Assembly (NCBI RefSeq): GCF_022059845.1
Contig: NZ_CP091851.1
Location: 1,860,001 to 1,924,000, forward strand
DNA: 64,000 bases
From: Terrirubrum flagellatum
GTDB taxonomy: Bacteria > Pseudomonadota > Alphaproteobacteria > Rhizobiales > Beijerinckiaceae
Direction of reading: 5' to 3'
Part shown: positions 26,657-36,022 of the stretch, piece after piece
Layout: each line of letters starts with the position of its first letter
Position numbering within the stretch: the stretch's first letter is position 1
Made by a program: the position numbers and the translations under genes
Notes under the pieces: model-generated
The model's database searches: none
Seen by the model: only the letters and a program-made list of their open reading frames with translations
What the model was told of the DNA's origin: nothing

Positions 26657-27163
26657 ATGATCGATCCCGTCGCGACTGAACTTGCTCGAGAGACTCTGCA
26701 GCTCGCGCGCGCGCGCAGCCTGATGATCGCCACGGCGGAAAGCTGCACCGGCGGCATGGTGGCGATGCTGCTCACCGATATCGCAGGCTCTTCTGATGTG
26801 TTCGAGCGCGGCTTCGTCACCTATTCCAATCGCGCCAAACAGGAGATGCTGGGCGTGCCCTTCGATCTCCTGGAGAAGCATGGCGCAGTCAGTCGCGAAG
26901 TGGCGCTTGCGATGGCGGAAGGCGCACTGGCGCGATCTGCGGCGCAATTATCGGTCGCGATCACCGGGGTTGCGGGGCCCGGCGGCGGAAGCGCGGAAAA
27001 GCCTGTGGGGCTCGTGCATCTCGCGGCACGGAAATTCGACGGCCAGGTCGCGCATCGCGAATGCCGGTTCGGCGCGAAGTCGCGGCATGACATTCGCAGC
27101 GATGCGGCGCGCGTCGCTCTGTCGATGCTGATCGATATGCTCGGCGAAAAAGCTTACGCCTGA
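26657..27163 (+). CDS. CinA-family nicotinamide-nucleotide amidohydrolase
   Basis: 168 residues, 15 nt after ispDF, AAGGGA before the ATG. Single CinA C-terminal domain: TAESCTGGMVAMLLTDIAGSS, with the catalytic Ser in ESCTGG, then FVTYSNRAKQEMLGV and SVAITGVAGPGGGSAEKPVG. It deamidates nicotinamide mononucleotide to nicotinate mononucleotide in pyridine-nucleotide recycling (PncC role). It is convergent with the START-domain gene, 6 nt apart. Confidence 0.9.
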   Translation: MIDPVATELARETLQLARARSLMIATAESCTGGMVAMLLTDIAGSSDVFERGFVTYSNRAKQEMLGVPFDLLEKHGAVSREVALAMAEGALARSAAQLSVAITGVAGPGGGSAEKPVGLVHLAARKFDGQVAHRECRFGAKSRHDIRSDAARVALSMLIDMLGEKAYA

Positions 27164-27169
27164 AGGCGC

Positions 27170-27664
27170 TCAGCCGTTGTTCGGCCGCGGCGAGAGAACG
27201 CCACTGGCCGTTCCGCCCTTGCCATAGACCTGATCGGCGCGCGCGTCGAACGCGCCCGTGAACATGCGGAAGATGCGATCGAATACGGCGCCCGCCAGCG
27301 TCGCCAGCACGCGGCTGCGGAACTCGTAGGAAATATAGAAATCAATCGCGCTGCCCTTGGGATCGGGCTCGAAACGCCAGCGGTTTTCGAGGAAGCGGAA
27401 CGGCCCGTCGATATATTCGACATCGATGATGAGCTTCGGCCGATCAAGCGTGACGCGGCTGGTGAAACGCTCATTGATCGACTTGTAGCCAACCTGCATG
27501 TCGCAGATCAGCACGTCCCTGCCCTCGCTGTCGCGAGCGCGTCGTTTCAAAACCAGTCCCGTGCAGAAAGGCAGGAATTCCGGGTATTTCTCGACGTCGG
27601 CGACCAGATCGAACATCTGTGTCGGCGAATGCGTGACGGGATGGCGGGTGCGGAAGGAAGGCAT
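27170..27664 (-). CDS. RatA/Coq10-family START-domain protein
   Basis: 164 residues. The polyketide cyclase/START pattern is clear: HSPTQMFDLVADVEKYPEFLPFC is the family hallmark, then LICDMQVGYKSINERFTSRV, GPFRFLENRWRFEP and IDFYISYEFRSRVL. Homologues are the mitochondrial Coq10 ubiquinone-binding protein and E. coli RatA, annotated as a ribosome-association toxin. In an alphaproteobacterium a quinone-chaperone role is more likely; the toxin label should not be taken literally. It sits 39 nt downstream of lipA. Confidence 0.88.
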   Translation of the reverse strand: MPSFRTRHPVTHSPTQMFDLVADVEKYPEFLPFCTGLVLKRRARDSEGRDVLICDMQVGYKSINERFTSRVTLDRPKLIIDVEYIDGPFRFLENRWRFEPDPKGSAIDFYISYEFRSRVLATLAGAVFDRIFRMFTGAFDARADQVYGKGGTASGVLSPRPNNG

Positions 27665-27703
27665 GTTCAGGCCGTCCTCATCGCGATGCGCTGCATGAAA
27701 CGC

Positions 27704-28687
27704 TCAGCGACCGAGCTTCGCCAGCCGCGCCGCCTTGAGCTTCGCGAAATCGTCGCCCGCATGATGAGAGGAGCGCGTCAGCGGCGTTGACGAGACAAGC
27801 AGGAATCCCTTGACCGAAGCGATCGTGGCGAAGCTCTTGAATTCATCCGGCGTCACGAAACGAATGACGGGGTGATGCTTTCGCGACGGGGCGAGATACT
27901 GGCCGATGGTGAGGAAGTCGACGTCGGCGCTGCGTAAATCGTCCATGAGCTGAAGGATCTCGTTCCGCTCCTCGCCAAGGCCGACCATGATGCCCGACTT
28001 TGTGAAGATCGTGGGATCGAGCTCCTTCACCCGTTGTAGCAGCCGGATCGAATGGAAGTAGCGCGCGCCGGGCCGCACTGTAAGATAGAGCGACGGCACG
28101 CATTCGAGATTGTGGTTGAAGACGTCGGGGCGTGCGGCGACAACGACTTCAAGGGCTCCGTCCTTGCGCAGGAAGTCGGGCGTCAGGATTTCGATCGTGG
28201 TCGCGGGCGTGCGCGCGCGGATCGCGCGAATGGTGCGGGCGAAATGTTCGGCGCCGCCATCGGCGAGATCGTCGCGGTCGACTGACGTGATCACGACATG
28301 GGAGAGGCCAAGCTTGGCGACTGCATCGGCGATCTTGTCAGGCTCGTCCTGATCGAGCGCGCCGGGCATGCCGGTGCGGACGTTGCAGAAGGCGCAAGCC
28401 CTCGTGCAGGTGTCGCCCATGATCATGAAGGTGGCGTGCTTCTTCTCCCAGCACTCGCCGATGTTAGGGCAGCCAGCCTCCTCGCAGACCGTGACGAGCT
28501 TGTGCTCCTTCACGATGCTGCGGGTCTCGGCCCATTTGGGCGATCCGGGCGCCTTGACCCTGATCCAGTCAGGCTTGCGCAGAACAGGCGCTTCCGGGCG
28601 CGCAGCTTTCTCCGGATGACGGGGCTTCGCGGGCTCTTCGGCCCGGCGCGGGTCCTGTCCCTTCAAGAGATCGAGCACGACGGCCAT
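27704..28687 (-). CDS. lipA: Lipoyl synthase
   Basis: 327 residues. Both [4Fe-4S] clusters are visible: the auxiliary one in [14 protein letters not shown] (C-x4-C-x5-C) and the radical-SAM one in [10 protein letters not shown] (C-x3-C-x2-C). Further motifs are [31 protein letters not shown] and the C-terminal [12 protein letters not shown] with the RSS-type cluster-ligand Ser (TRSSHHA). It inserts sulfur at C6 and C8 of octanoyl groups on lipoyl domains. Typical alphaproteobacterial length and Pro-rich N-terminus. Confidence 0.96.
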   Translation of the reverse strand: MAVVLDLLKGQDPRRAEEPAKPRHPEKAARPEAPVLRKPDWIRVKAPGSPKWAETRSIVKEHKLVTVCEEAGCPNIGECWEKKHATFMIMGDTCTRACAFCNVRTGMPGALDQDEPDKIADAVAKLGLSHVVITSVDRDDLADGGAEHFARTIRAIRARTPATTIEILTPDFLRKDGALEVVVAARPDVFNHNLECVPSLYLTVRPGARYFHSIRLLQRVKELDPTIFTKSGIMVGLGEERNEILQLMDDLRSADVDFLTIGQYLAPSRKHHPVIRFVTPDEFKSFATIASVKGFLLVSSTPLTRSSHHAGDDFAKLKAARLAKLGR

Positions 28688-28754
28688 GGCGGGCCCTTCT
28701 GCGACGTAACGCCTGACAACTAGGGGCTAAAGCTTAAGGCCGCAACCAACAGCC

Positions 28755-28867
28755 AGAGCATGGCGCGAAAAAGTGGGAACCGGTTTTCCGCGAAGGCCAT
28801 GCTCTAAACTTTTGGAATCGATCACGTTCATGGCGTTGGATTGAATCAATCCAAAGCCATCGTGATC
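28755..28867. repeat. Dispersed intergenic palindromic repeat (two hairpins)
   Basis: First hairpin: AGAGCATGGC (28755-28764) with GCCATGCTCT (28796-28805), enclosing a GTGGGAACCGGTTTTC core. Second: GATCACG (28820-28826) with CGTGATC (28861-28867) around the perfect palindrome TTGGATTGAATCAATCCAA (28836-28854). Elements with this layout (AGAGCATG... GCTCTA followed by a TTGGATTGAATCAATCC-type palindrome) recur between genes in Hyphomicrobiales genomes, from what I know of them. Only one copy is in this window. It lies between holC and lipA and may act as a transcript-end stem-loop. Confidence 0.6.
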
Positions 28868-28898
28868 TTGGTGCGCGCGCAACGGTCATGCGACCTGA

Positions 28899-29351
28899 TC
28901 AGGCCTTCTTTTCCCAGCGGCCGGAGTCATTTTGCTGCCAATAGGTCAGCTCGTGGCCGGAGCCGCGCAGGGCCTTCCATGACAGTCGGGCGGCTGAGAC
29001 AGCGTCCTCATCATTGCCGTCGAACATCAGAACGACGCGCTGATAGCCGGCCGGGTCGGTCGGCATCGCCGCATTCTCCACCACGAAGCGAACCTCGGCG
29101 CTGTTGGGATTGCTGATGCTGGTCGTCAGGACAACAGGCTCGTCAGCAAGATCCGTTTCGCCTTCGGCGGCGTGAGGAAGGAACGACTGATCGTCGTAGG
29201 TCCACAGGAGCGTGTCGATCGCGTCGAGTCGCTCGCGCGTGGAGAACTGCACGACCGCCTTCCAACCGCGATCAAGACTGCGCTCGAGCAGCTTCGGAAG
29301 CACGTCGTCGAGCGACTGCCTTTCGAGGTGGTAGAACAGGATTTCCGTCAT
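28899..29351 (-). CDS. holC: DNA polymerase III chi subunit
   Basis: 150 residues. N-terminal EILFYHLERQSLDDVLPKLLE and the middle DTLLWTYDDQSFLPHAAEGE are characteristic of the chi subunit, as is VLMFDGNDEDAVSAAR. Chi links the clamp loader to single-strand-binding protein. It is 45 nt downstream of scpB, where many related genomes have tatABC instead. Confidence 0.9.
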   Translation of the reverse strand: MTEILFYHLERQSLDDVLPKLLERSLDRGWKAVVQFSTRERLDAIDTLLWTYDDQSFLPHAAEGETDLADEPVVLTTSISNPNSAEVRFVVENAAMPTDPAGYQRVVLMFDGNDEDAVSAARLSWKALRGSGHELTYWQQNDSGRWEKKA

Positions 29352-29396
29352 GGACCAACAAGGCTCAGGAAAGCGGCGCTGAGTCCGCCTGCCGGA

Positions 29397-30191
29397 TCAG
29401 TTCTCGTTGTCGTTGCTGGAGCGCGGCTGGTCCAGCTCGTCACTGTCGGCTTCGTCGCTCTCAAGCGTGCTATCGTCGGTTGTCTCTTCGCCCTCGCCTT
29501 CCGCAGCCGCGTCTTCGCCTGCAGCGGCGCCCTCGACATCGAGGCGCAGTTCCTCGTCATCGATCGGGTCCTCGTCGTCGTGCAGTTGCGGGCTGTCGGT
29601 CGGCGCCGGGATGTCGAAGCCGGCGGGGAGCTGACCATCGAAGAAGCCGGCGCCACGGAGTTCCGCAAGGCCGGGAAGATCGCCGATATCGGCAAGGCCG
29701 AAATGTTCGAGGAACGCCTGTGTCGTGCCATAGGTGACCGGGCGACCCGGCGCCTTGCGGCGGCCGCGCATCCGCGCCCAACCGGTCTCGATGAGGACGT
29801 CCAGCGTGCCCTTCGATGTCGAGACGCCGCGGATCGACTCGATCTCGGCGCGGGTCACGGGCTGGTGATAGGCAAGGATCGCCAGCGTCTCCATCGCGGC
29901 GCGGGAAAGCTTGCGCTGCTCGACTTGTTCGCGGACGAGCAAGGTCGCGAGATCGGGCGCCGTCCGGAACGCCCAGCGGCCCGCGACCTTGACGAGATTG
30001 ACGCCGCGGCCAGCGTAGAACTCGCTCAGCGACTGCAGCACGTCATCGATATCGACTTCTTTCGGCAAACGCTCCGCCAGCGCCTCGCGCGTCAACGGCT
30101 CCGAGGCGGCGAACAGCAGGGCTTCAACGGTGCGCAGCGCTTCTTCAAACATTTCCGGCGACGCCGTCCGCAACACCTTTTGGACACTCAC
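29397..30191 (-). CDS. scpB: Segregation and condensation protein B
   Basis: 264 residues from a GTG at 30191 overlapping the scpA stop by four bases (GTGA). It has two winged-helix domains: EALRTVEALLFAASEPLTRE at the start and AAMETLAILAYHQPVTRAEI with IRGVSTSKGTLDVLIETGW. A 75-residue C-terminal tail is strongly acidic (runs of Asp/Glu) and probably disordered. With ScpA and SMC it forms the bacterial condensin that organises chromosome segregation. Confidence 0.93.
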   Translation of the reverse strand: MSVQKVLRTASPEMFEEALRTVEALLFAASEPLTREALAERLPKEVDIDDVLQSLSEFYAGRGVNLVKVAGRWAFRTAPDLATLLVREQVEQRKLSRAAMETLAILAYHQPVTRAEIESIRGVSTSKGTLDVLIETGWARMRGRRKAPGRPVTYGTTQAFLEHFGLADIGDLPGLAELRGAGFFDGQLPAGFDIPAPTDSPQLHDDEDPIDDEELRLDVEGAAAGEDAAAEGEGEETTDDSTLESDEADSDELDQPRSSNDNEN

Positions 30192-31006
30192 GCAACGATC
30201 TCCTGAAGCGGCGGACTGGTTGACGAGGGCGGCTTCGACCGCAGCATGATCGGCGCGAAGGCCCGATCCTGCCTGAGATCGAGCAGTCCTTCCCGCACCA
30301 TCTCAAGGGTGGCGACGAAGGCCGACGCAGTGATCGTCGAGCGCATCGCCGGCTCAGTCATGTAATGGATGAGGTAGCTGTCGAGCGGCGTCCAATCGAG
30401 GGCGCGGCCGACCACCTTCTCCAGCGCCTCGCGCGCCTCGACCAGGGACCAGACGAAGCGCTTCTTCATGGCGACGCGCGTCATCGCCGTCTTCTGGCGC
30501 TGACGCGCATAGGCCGACAGCAGATCGTAGACGCTCGCCTGATACAGAGGCGTCTTCTGCACAACGACGGGCTGCGGCATGCCGCGGGCGAAGATGTGGA
30601 CGCCAAGCTGATCGCGCTCGGCAAGTTTTTTGGCCGCGGCGCGCATCGCCTCCAGACGGCGCAGGCGCGATGCCAGATCGGCGGCGAGCTCGGCCGCGCT
30701 CGGCTCCTGCGAATTCGCCTTCTCCGGCAGCAGCAGCCGCGACTTGAGGTAAGCCAGCCAGGCGGCCATCACGAGATAGTCGGCGGCCAGTTCAAGCCGC
30801 ATCCGGCGCGCCTGCTCGATGAACACGAGATACTGCTCGGCCAAGGCGAGGATCGAGATCTTGGCGATGTCGACCTTCTGTCGGCGCGCGAGCTCGAGCA
30901 GCACGTCGAGCGGGCCCTCGAAACCATCGACATCGACGATCAGCGCGGGTTCCGTGTCCCCGCGATCTGACTCGAACATGTCGGGATCAATGAAATCCGT
31001 CGCCAT
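30188..31006 (-). CDS. scpA: Segregation and condensation protein A
   Basis: 272 residues. The kleisin N-terminal segment ALIVDVDGFEGPLDVLLELA and KVDIAKISILALAEQYLVFI are diagnostic, followed by YLVMAAWLAYLKSRLLLP. The C-terminal winged helix (STITASAFVATLEMVREG) is present. It bridges SMC heads and binds ScpB, encoded in a 4-nt overlap. It lies 42 nt downstream of nagZ in the same run. Confidence 0.93.
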   Translation of the reverse strand: MATDFIDPDMFESDRGDTEPALIVDVDGFEGPLDVLLELARRQKVDIAKISILALAEQYLVFIEQARRMRLELAADYLVMAAWLAYLKSRLLLPEKANSQEPSAAELAADLASRLRRLEAMRAAAKKLAERDQLGVHIFARGMPQPVVVQKTPLYQASVYDLLSAYARQRQKTAMTRVAMKKRFVWSLVEAREALEKVVGRALDWTPLDSYLIHYMTEPAMRSTITASAFVATLEMVREGLLDLRQDRAFAPIMLRSKPPSSTSPPLQEIVA

Positions 31007-31048
31007 CCCGCGAATCGCGCCTTTTCCTGAACCGTGAATCTGAGGCTG

Positions 31049-32068
31049 TCAGACGATTGTCGCAAGCGCGGCGTCGAAACGGGCGCGGGCTTCCACAACA
31101 TCCAGCGGTTCGGGGTCATGTGTAATGCGGGCCAAGGCGGCGGTCGCGCGGCGCCTGGCGGAGCGCGCCAGCGTCGGCGCCGCGGACGCGATTGCGGTCA
31201 TTTCGGTCATGTCGCCGTTGCAGTGAAGCAGCATATCGCAGCCGGCCTTGATGGCGGCCGCGGCGCGCTCCGAGAAAGAGCCGGACAAGGCTTTCATCGA
31301 GAGATCGTCGGTCATGACGAGGCCGTCATAGCCGATCTGACCGCGGATAATCCGCCGCATCACCTTCTTCGAGGTCGTCGCGGGCCGGTCGGGGTCGATG
31401 GCGCGATAGACGACATGAGCCGTCATGGCGAGCGGCATGTCCGACAGGACCTTGAAGGGCAGGAAGTCCGAGGTTTCGAGATGGCCAAGCGGCGTATCGA
31501 CCTCTGGCAGCGCTTCATGGCTGTCCGCCCCGGCGCGGCCATGCCCGGGCATATGCTTGATGACGGGAAGCACGCCGCCGGCGAGCAACCCTTCCGCAGC
31601 GGCGCGGCCGAGAATGGCGATCGTATCGGGATCAACGCCATAGGCGCGATCGCCGATCACATTGTGAGCGCCTTCGATCGGAACATCCAGAACCGGCAGG
31701 CAATCGACTGTAATGCCAACGGATTTCAGGTCATGCGCGATCAGCCTCGCGCCGAGCCTGGCAATTTCGCGCCCGGTCAGCGGGTCGTTGGCGCGAAGCT
31801 TTCCGTAGACGGCTCCTGGCGGATATTTCCGCCAGTGCGGCGGCCCCAGCCGCTGCACGCGCCCACCTTCCTGGTCGATCAGGACGGGCGCATCGAGGCG
31901 GCCTACCGCGCTTCGAAAAGCGTCAGTGAGTTCCTTGACTTGCCCGGGACTCTCGATGTTTCGTCTGAAGAGGATCAAGCCCCACGGATTGGCTTCCCGC
32001 AGAAATGCGAGTTCCGATCGCGTCAAGACGGGTCCTACGCAACCCACGATAAGAGCGCTGACGGCCAT
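31049..32068 (-). CDS. nagZ: Beta-N-acetylglucosaminidase NagZ
   Basis: 339 residues, single GH3 barrel domain. Motifs: LILFRRNIESPGQV, LIDQEGGRVQRL, VIKHMPGHGRAGADSHEALP (His-Asp-containing catalytic loop, with KHMPGHG for the usual KHFPGHG) and the nucleophile Asp in VMTDDLSMKAL. It releases GlcNAc from anhydro-muropeptides in cytoplasmic peptidoglycan recycling. It follows the SPOR-domain gene by 81 nt. Confidence 0.93.
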   Translation of the reverse strand: MAVSALIVGCVGPVLTRSELAFLREANPWGLILFRRNIESPGQVKELTDAFRSAVGRLDAPVLIDQEGGRVQRLGPPHWRKYPPGAVYGKLRANDPLTGREIARLGARLIAHDLKSVGITVDCLPVLDVPIEGAHNVIGDRAYGVDPDTIAILGRAAAEGLLAGGVLPVIKHMPGHGRAGADSHEALPEVDTPLGHLETSDFLPFKVLSDMPLAMTAHVVYRAIDPDRPATTSKKVMRRIIRGQIGYDGLVMTDDLSMKALSGSFSERAAAAIKAGCDMLLHCNGDMTEMTAIASAAPTLARSARRRATAALARITHDPEPLDVVEARARFDAALATIV

Positions 32069-32149
32069 GCCGCAGCTTTAGGGGTCGGGATTCACACAGA
32101 CAAGCGATGGCGGTCGACTGTCCCCCGCCAAAGTCACGACGCTCCAGCG

Positions 32150-34111
32150 TCAGTTCGGCTGCAGAATGCAATCCTGACCTTTGCTCTTGAGCGAGGCGCA
32201 GAGTTGCCCGGCTTCCTCGCGGGACATGGAGCCGAAGCGCACCCGATAGCGCATCTGACCCTTCACCTCGCGGCGCTGGACGCTCGACGAGAGCGAACCC
32301 AGTTCGGAATAGCGCGATTGCAGCCGACCGATCGCCGAACGGGCGTCGCCATCGCTGCCCTCGGAGGCAAGCTGGACGACAAAAGAGCCGCCGCCGGCAT
32401 GGGTTGGCGCCGCTTCCGAAGCGGTCGGAGCCGGCGCGGGCGGCTCGATCGCGGCGACGCGCTGGGGCGGTTGGCTGCTGCGGGCTGATCGATTCGGCGG
32501 CGTGATCTGGAGCGGACCTGAGCCGTTCGCAGCATCATCGATTGTCTCTGGCGCGCGAACGGGCGACGGAGCAGGTTTGGCTTGCGCCTGCTGGCGCGCG
32601 GCGGCGTTCGCTTCACGTGAAGCCCCGATCGAGCCCTGCACCTTCGGTTTCGGCGGAGGCGGAGGAGCAGCCTGCGGCGCCGCCGATTGAGCCGCGGCGA
32701 CAGGAGCTGGTTGCGGAGGGGTAGCCGCCACGGAAGGCGCAGGAGTTGGAGCCGCCGCGAGAGGCGTCGCGGCGGGCTTGGGCGGCTCCGGAGGCGGAGG
32801 CGCGGGAGCAGCGATCACGGGCGCGGGCAAAGGCGCAGTCGGCTGCACCTGCGTCGAGCCGGGCTCGGGCGGCTTGATCGCGACCGTGCGCACCCGTTTC
32901 GGCTCAGGCTGAGCAGTCGCGGCGATATCCGCCGCCGTCGGAATCGAGCCGACTGCAGCCGGCGCCGCCACGGTTGGCGCAGGAGCCGGACCAGAGGGCA
33001 TGGAAATCGAGGCTACAATCTTGGGAGCGTCCGTCGCCGTCATATTCGACGGCGCTGCCGCAGCCTCGCGACGAACCGCTTCCCTGAGATCAAGCGGCTG
33101 CTCCTCCGAATTCACGACTTTGGCGGAGAGTTTGGGCGCAGGCAGGTTGCGCTCGAGTATTTGCCTGTTCTGGTCGGGAATCTCGAGGCCGCCAGGGTTG
33201 GCGGGCGCAATCTTTATCGGCCCCTTGTCGGCGACGATCAAAGGCGGCGAACCTCCGCCGATGAACTTTCCACCGCCGCTGCGCATCGACAGCGCGCCGC
33301 CGATCCCAAGCGCAGCGATGCCCATGACTGCCGCGACCATGACCAAGGGCCGGCGGCTCTTTCGCGGAGCCGGCTCCGGCTCGACCATCTCGGCCGCTTC
33401 CTCTCGCCACAAAGGTTCTTCGTGAGACGCCGCGGCGTAGGACGGTGCGACATCAGCTTCCCGTGACGCGCACGCAAGCTCCGCATCGAAGTCAAATTGC
33501 GGCGGCGCAGGTTCCGGCGGCGCATGGTCCGTGGCGTTCCGTAACGACCAGTCAGGGAAGTTCGTGGTCGTCGCAGTCGCAGGGACCGGCGACGGAGGCG
33601 CGGGTTTGGGCGCGCTGGTCTTCAGCAGATTGTCGAGCGACCGCATCGCGTCTTCGAGATCGTCGGGACGGCGGCGCGGCGCTGGCGGAGCGTCGCGCTG
33701 CAGCAGCCGTTCGATGTCGTCTTCGATGCTGGCGAATTCGCTCCTGGACGTCGAAGCCGACTGCGGCGTTTCGGCGACTGAATGGAAGACCGGTTCAATC
33801 CGTTGCGGCTGAGGCGCAATCACCGCTCGCGCAGTCTGCGCGGCCAGCACCGTCGAAGATTGCGGCTGCGGCTGAGGCGGCTGGAGAGACGGCGTCGCGC
33901 GAACATAGGGCGCGCGCGGCGGCTCGACAGGAGCGGCTTCCACCCGCGGCGTCTCGCGACGAGTGACGGGCGCGCCCGACACGATCCGCGCCAGCTCCGC
34001 GAGCGGGTCTTCCGCCGCGCCGCCTGACGCCGGCAACGCCGAGGCCTGACGGATGTGACGCTCGATCTCGTCGAGATTGATGCCCTGATGCGGTCTTGCC
34101 TTTTCGCTCAT
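32150..34111 (-). CDS. Large SPOR-domain cell-envelope protein
   Basis: 653 residues. The N-terminal 250 residues are cytoplasmic and low in predicted structure (Pro/Ala/Glu-rich). One membrane helix is at about 256-275 (PLVMVAAVMGIAALGIGGAL). A long periplasmic Pro/Ala-rich linker (about 300-570) with repeated APAP-type stretches follows, and then a C-terminal SPOR domain (about 575-653: GSFVVQLASEGSDGDARSAI, LCASLKSKGQDCI). SPOR domains bind denuded glycan strands at the septum, so a division or peptidoglycan role like FtsN/DedD is likely. Its place between argS and nagZ is conserved in alphaproteobacteria. Confidence 0.88.
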   Translation of the reverse strand: MSEKARPHQGINLDEIERHIRQASALPASGGAAEDPLAELARIVSGAPVTRRETPRVEAAPVEPPRAPYVRATPSLQPPQPQPQSSTVLAAQTARAVIAPQPQRIEPVFHSVAETPQSASTSRSEFASIEDDIERLLQRDAPPAPRRRPDDLEDAMRSLDNLLKTSAPKPAPPSPVPATATTTNFPDWSLRNATDHAPPEPAPPQFDFDAELACASREADVAPSYAAASHEEPLWREEAAEMVEPEPAPRKSRRPLVMVAAVMGIAALGIGGALSMRSGGGKFIGGGSPPLIVADKGPIKIAPANPGGLEIPDQNRQILERNLPAPKLSAKVVNSEEQPLDLREAVRREAAAAPSNMTATDAPKIVASISMPSGPAPAPTVAAPAAVGSIPTAADIAATAQPEPKRVRTVAIKPPEPGSTQVQPTAPLPAPVIAAPAPPPPEPPKPAATPLAAAPTPAPSVAATPPQPAPVAAAQSAAPQAAPPPPPKPKVQGSIGASREANAAARQQAQAKPAPSPVRAPETIDDAANGSGPLQITPPNRSARSSQPPQRVAAIEPPAPAPTASEAAPTHAGGGSFVVQLASEGSDGDARSAIGRLQSRYSELGSLSSSVQRREVKGQMRYRVRFGSMSREEAGQLCASLKSKGQDCILQPN

Positions 34112-34212
34112 CGTCTTCGGAGGTCCCCTCGACCAGCTCTCCGACGGGCTCCCCCTCGCCCGGCGCTCGACAGCTAGTCCGGCCGATGGCTCACATTCCC
34201 CGGCCAGCCTAC

Positions 34213-35982
34213 CTATCGCATTTCTTCGGGCGCCGCGACTCCAAGGATCGCAAGTCCGGACGCCAGCACATCGCGCACGACCCGGACCAATACGAGTCTC
34301 GCTGCCGTCGAGTCTCGGCCGGTCTGGTTAACGAAACGCAAATGTGGGGCTTCTTTTCCCTTGTTCCAGAGTGCGTGGAACTGGCCAGCGAGTTCATGCA
34401 GGAAAAAAGCGATGCGATGCGGTTCATGAGCGGCGGCGGCCTGATCAACGATGCGCGGATATTGCGCGAGCCGCTTGATCAGATCGATCTCCGATTCATC
34501 ATCGAGCCGCTCAAGCGGCGCGCCAGCGAGATCATCGAGCGTCAATTTCGTCTCGAACGCCGCGTCCGCCTGCTTGAACACGGAACAGCAACGCGCATGC
34601 GCGTATTGCACATAAAAGACGGGGTTTTCTTTCGATTGCTCGATCACCTTGGCGAGATCGAAATCAAGCGGCGCGTCATTCTTGCGGAACAGCATCATGA
34701 ACCGCACCGCGTCGCGGCCGACTTCGTCGATCACTTCGCGCAGCGTCACGAAGTCGCCGGCGCGCTTCGACATTTTGACCGGTTCGCCATTGCGCATGAG
34801 CTTCACGAGCTGACAGAGCTTCACGTCGAGTTCAGCCTCGCCGCCGGTGATCGCTTTCACCGCCGCCTGCATGCGCTTGACGTAGCCGCCATGGTCGGCG
34901 CCCCAGACGTCGATCTGAAGGCGATGGCCGCGGAGGAATTTGGACCTGTGATAGGCGATATCCGAGGCGAAATAGGTGTAGCCGCCATCCGATTTCAGCA
35001 GCGGCCGATCGACATCGTCGCCGAACTGAGTCGCGCGGAACAGGGTCTGCTCGCGGTCCTCCCAATCCTCGATCGGCGCGCCCTTGGGCGGCGGCAGCCG
35101 CCCCTCATAGATCAGGCCCTTGGCGCGCAAATCCTCGATCGTTGCGCGCACGTCGTCGACGTTACGCCCGTCCTGCGGAACGGTTAGCGAGCGCTCGGAA
35201 AAGAACACGTCGTGCCTGACATTGAGCACGGCAAGATCCTCCCGGATCAGATTCATCATCGCGTCGATCGCGAAGCCGCGCACGGCAGGCAGCCAATTCG
35301 GCTCGGGCTCATCGAGCAACGAGCGGCCATACTTCTCAGCGAGCGCGGCGCCGACCGGCTTCAAATAGTCGCCGGGATAAAGCCCTTCCGGGATGTCGCC
35401 GATGTTTTCACCCAGCGCCTCGCGGTAGCGCAGATAGGCGGAGCGCGCGAGCACGTCGACCTGCGCGCCGGCGTCGTTGATGTAATATTCGCGCGTGACG
35501 TGCTCGCCGGAATAAGCGAGCAGATTGGCGAGAGCGTCGCCGAACACCGCGCCGCGACCGTGGCCGACATGCATCGGGCCGGTGGGATTTGCCGACACAT
35601 ATTCGACATTGACCGGCGGCGCGGCGGTGGTCGCCCGGCCGCCAAATGCGGTTCCGCTTTTCAGCGCCGCGCGCAGCACGTCATGAAACATAGCGGGCGC
35701 CAGCGTCAGGTTGAGGAAGCCAGGCCCTGCGATTGTCGTCGACTGGATCGCCGGATCGCCCTGCAGTTCAGCCGCGATCTTCTCCGCCAGAGCGCGCGGC
35801 GGCGTTCCCGCCTCCTTGGCGAAGGCCATCGCGGCGTTCGTGGCGATGTCGCCATGGCGCGGATCGCGCGGCGGCTCGACGGTGAACTTGCCGAGATCGA
35901 GCGTCGCCGGCAGTGCTCCCGCCGTCACAAGACGCTGCAGCGCCGCGCCAAGCTTCTCCTGCACGATTTCAAAGATATTCAT
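34213..35982 (-). CDS. argS: Arginyl-tRNA synthetase
   Basis: 589 residues from ATG 35982 ([19 protein letters not shown]); upstream open frame overlaps dgt and is not needed. Class I synthetase: N-terminal add-1 domain, [14 protein letters not shown] (HIGH-like HVGH), [21 protein letters not shown]-type loop ([15 protein letters not shown]) and the C-terminal DALR anticodon-binding domain ([14 protein letters not shown] onward). It lies 40 nt downstream of dgt on the same strand. Confidence 0.96.
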   Translation of the reverse strand: MNIFEIVQEKLGAALQRLVTAGALPATLDLGKFTVEPPRDPRHGDIATNAAMAFAKEAGTPPRALAEKIAAELQGDPAIQSTTIAGPGFLNLTLAPAMFHDVLRAALKSGTAFGGRATTAAPPVNVEYVSANPTGPMHVGHGRGAVFGDALANLLAYSGEHVTREYYINDAGAQVDVLARSAYLRYREALGENIGDIPEGLYPGDYLKPVGAALAEKYGRSLLDEPEPNWLPAVRGFAIDAMMNLIREDLAVLNVRHDVFFSERSLTVPQDGRNVDDVRATIEDLRAKGLIYEGRLPPPKGAPIEDWEDREQTLFRATQFGDDVDRPLLKSDGGYTYFASDIAYHRSKFLRGHRLQIDVWGADHGGYVKRMQAAVKAITGGEAELDVKLCQLVKLMRNGEPVKMSKRAGDFVTLREVIDEVGRDAVRFMMLFRKNDAPLDFDLAKVIEQSKENPVFYVQYAHARCCSVFKQADAAFETKLTLDDLAGAPLERLDDESEIDLIKRLAQYPRIVDQAAAAHEPHRIAFFLHELAGQFHALWNKGKEAPHLRFVNQTGRDSTAARLVLVRVVRDVLASGLAILGVAAPEEMR

Positions 35983-36022
35983 GGGTTTTGCTGGTATTTC
36001 TCGCCGCAGGAAGTCCGGCGCG

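Noticed and set aside
27170-27664. Type II toxin RatA of a toxin-antitoxin system
   Set aside because: No antitoxin gene is adjacent and the START fold is shared with Coq10; the toxin name is inherited annotation.
31034-32488. Plus-strand open frame opposite nagZ
   Set aside because: Antisense shadow; nagZ motifs on the minus strand are unambiguous.
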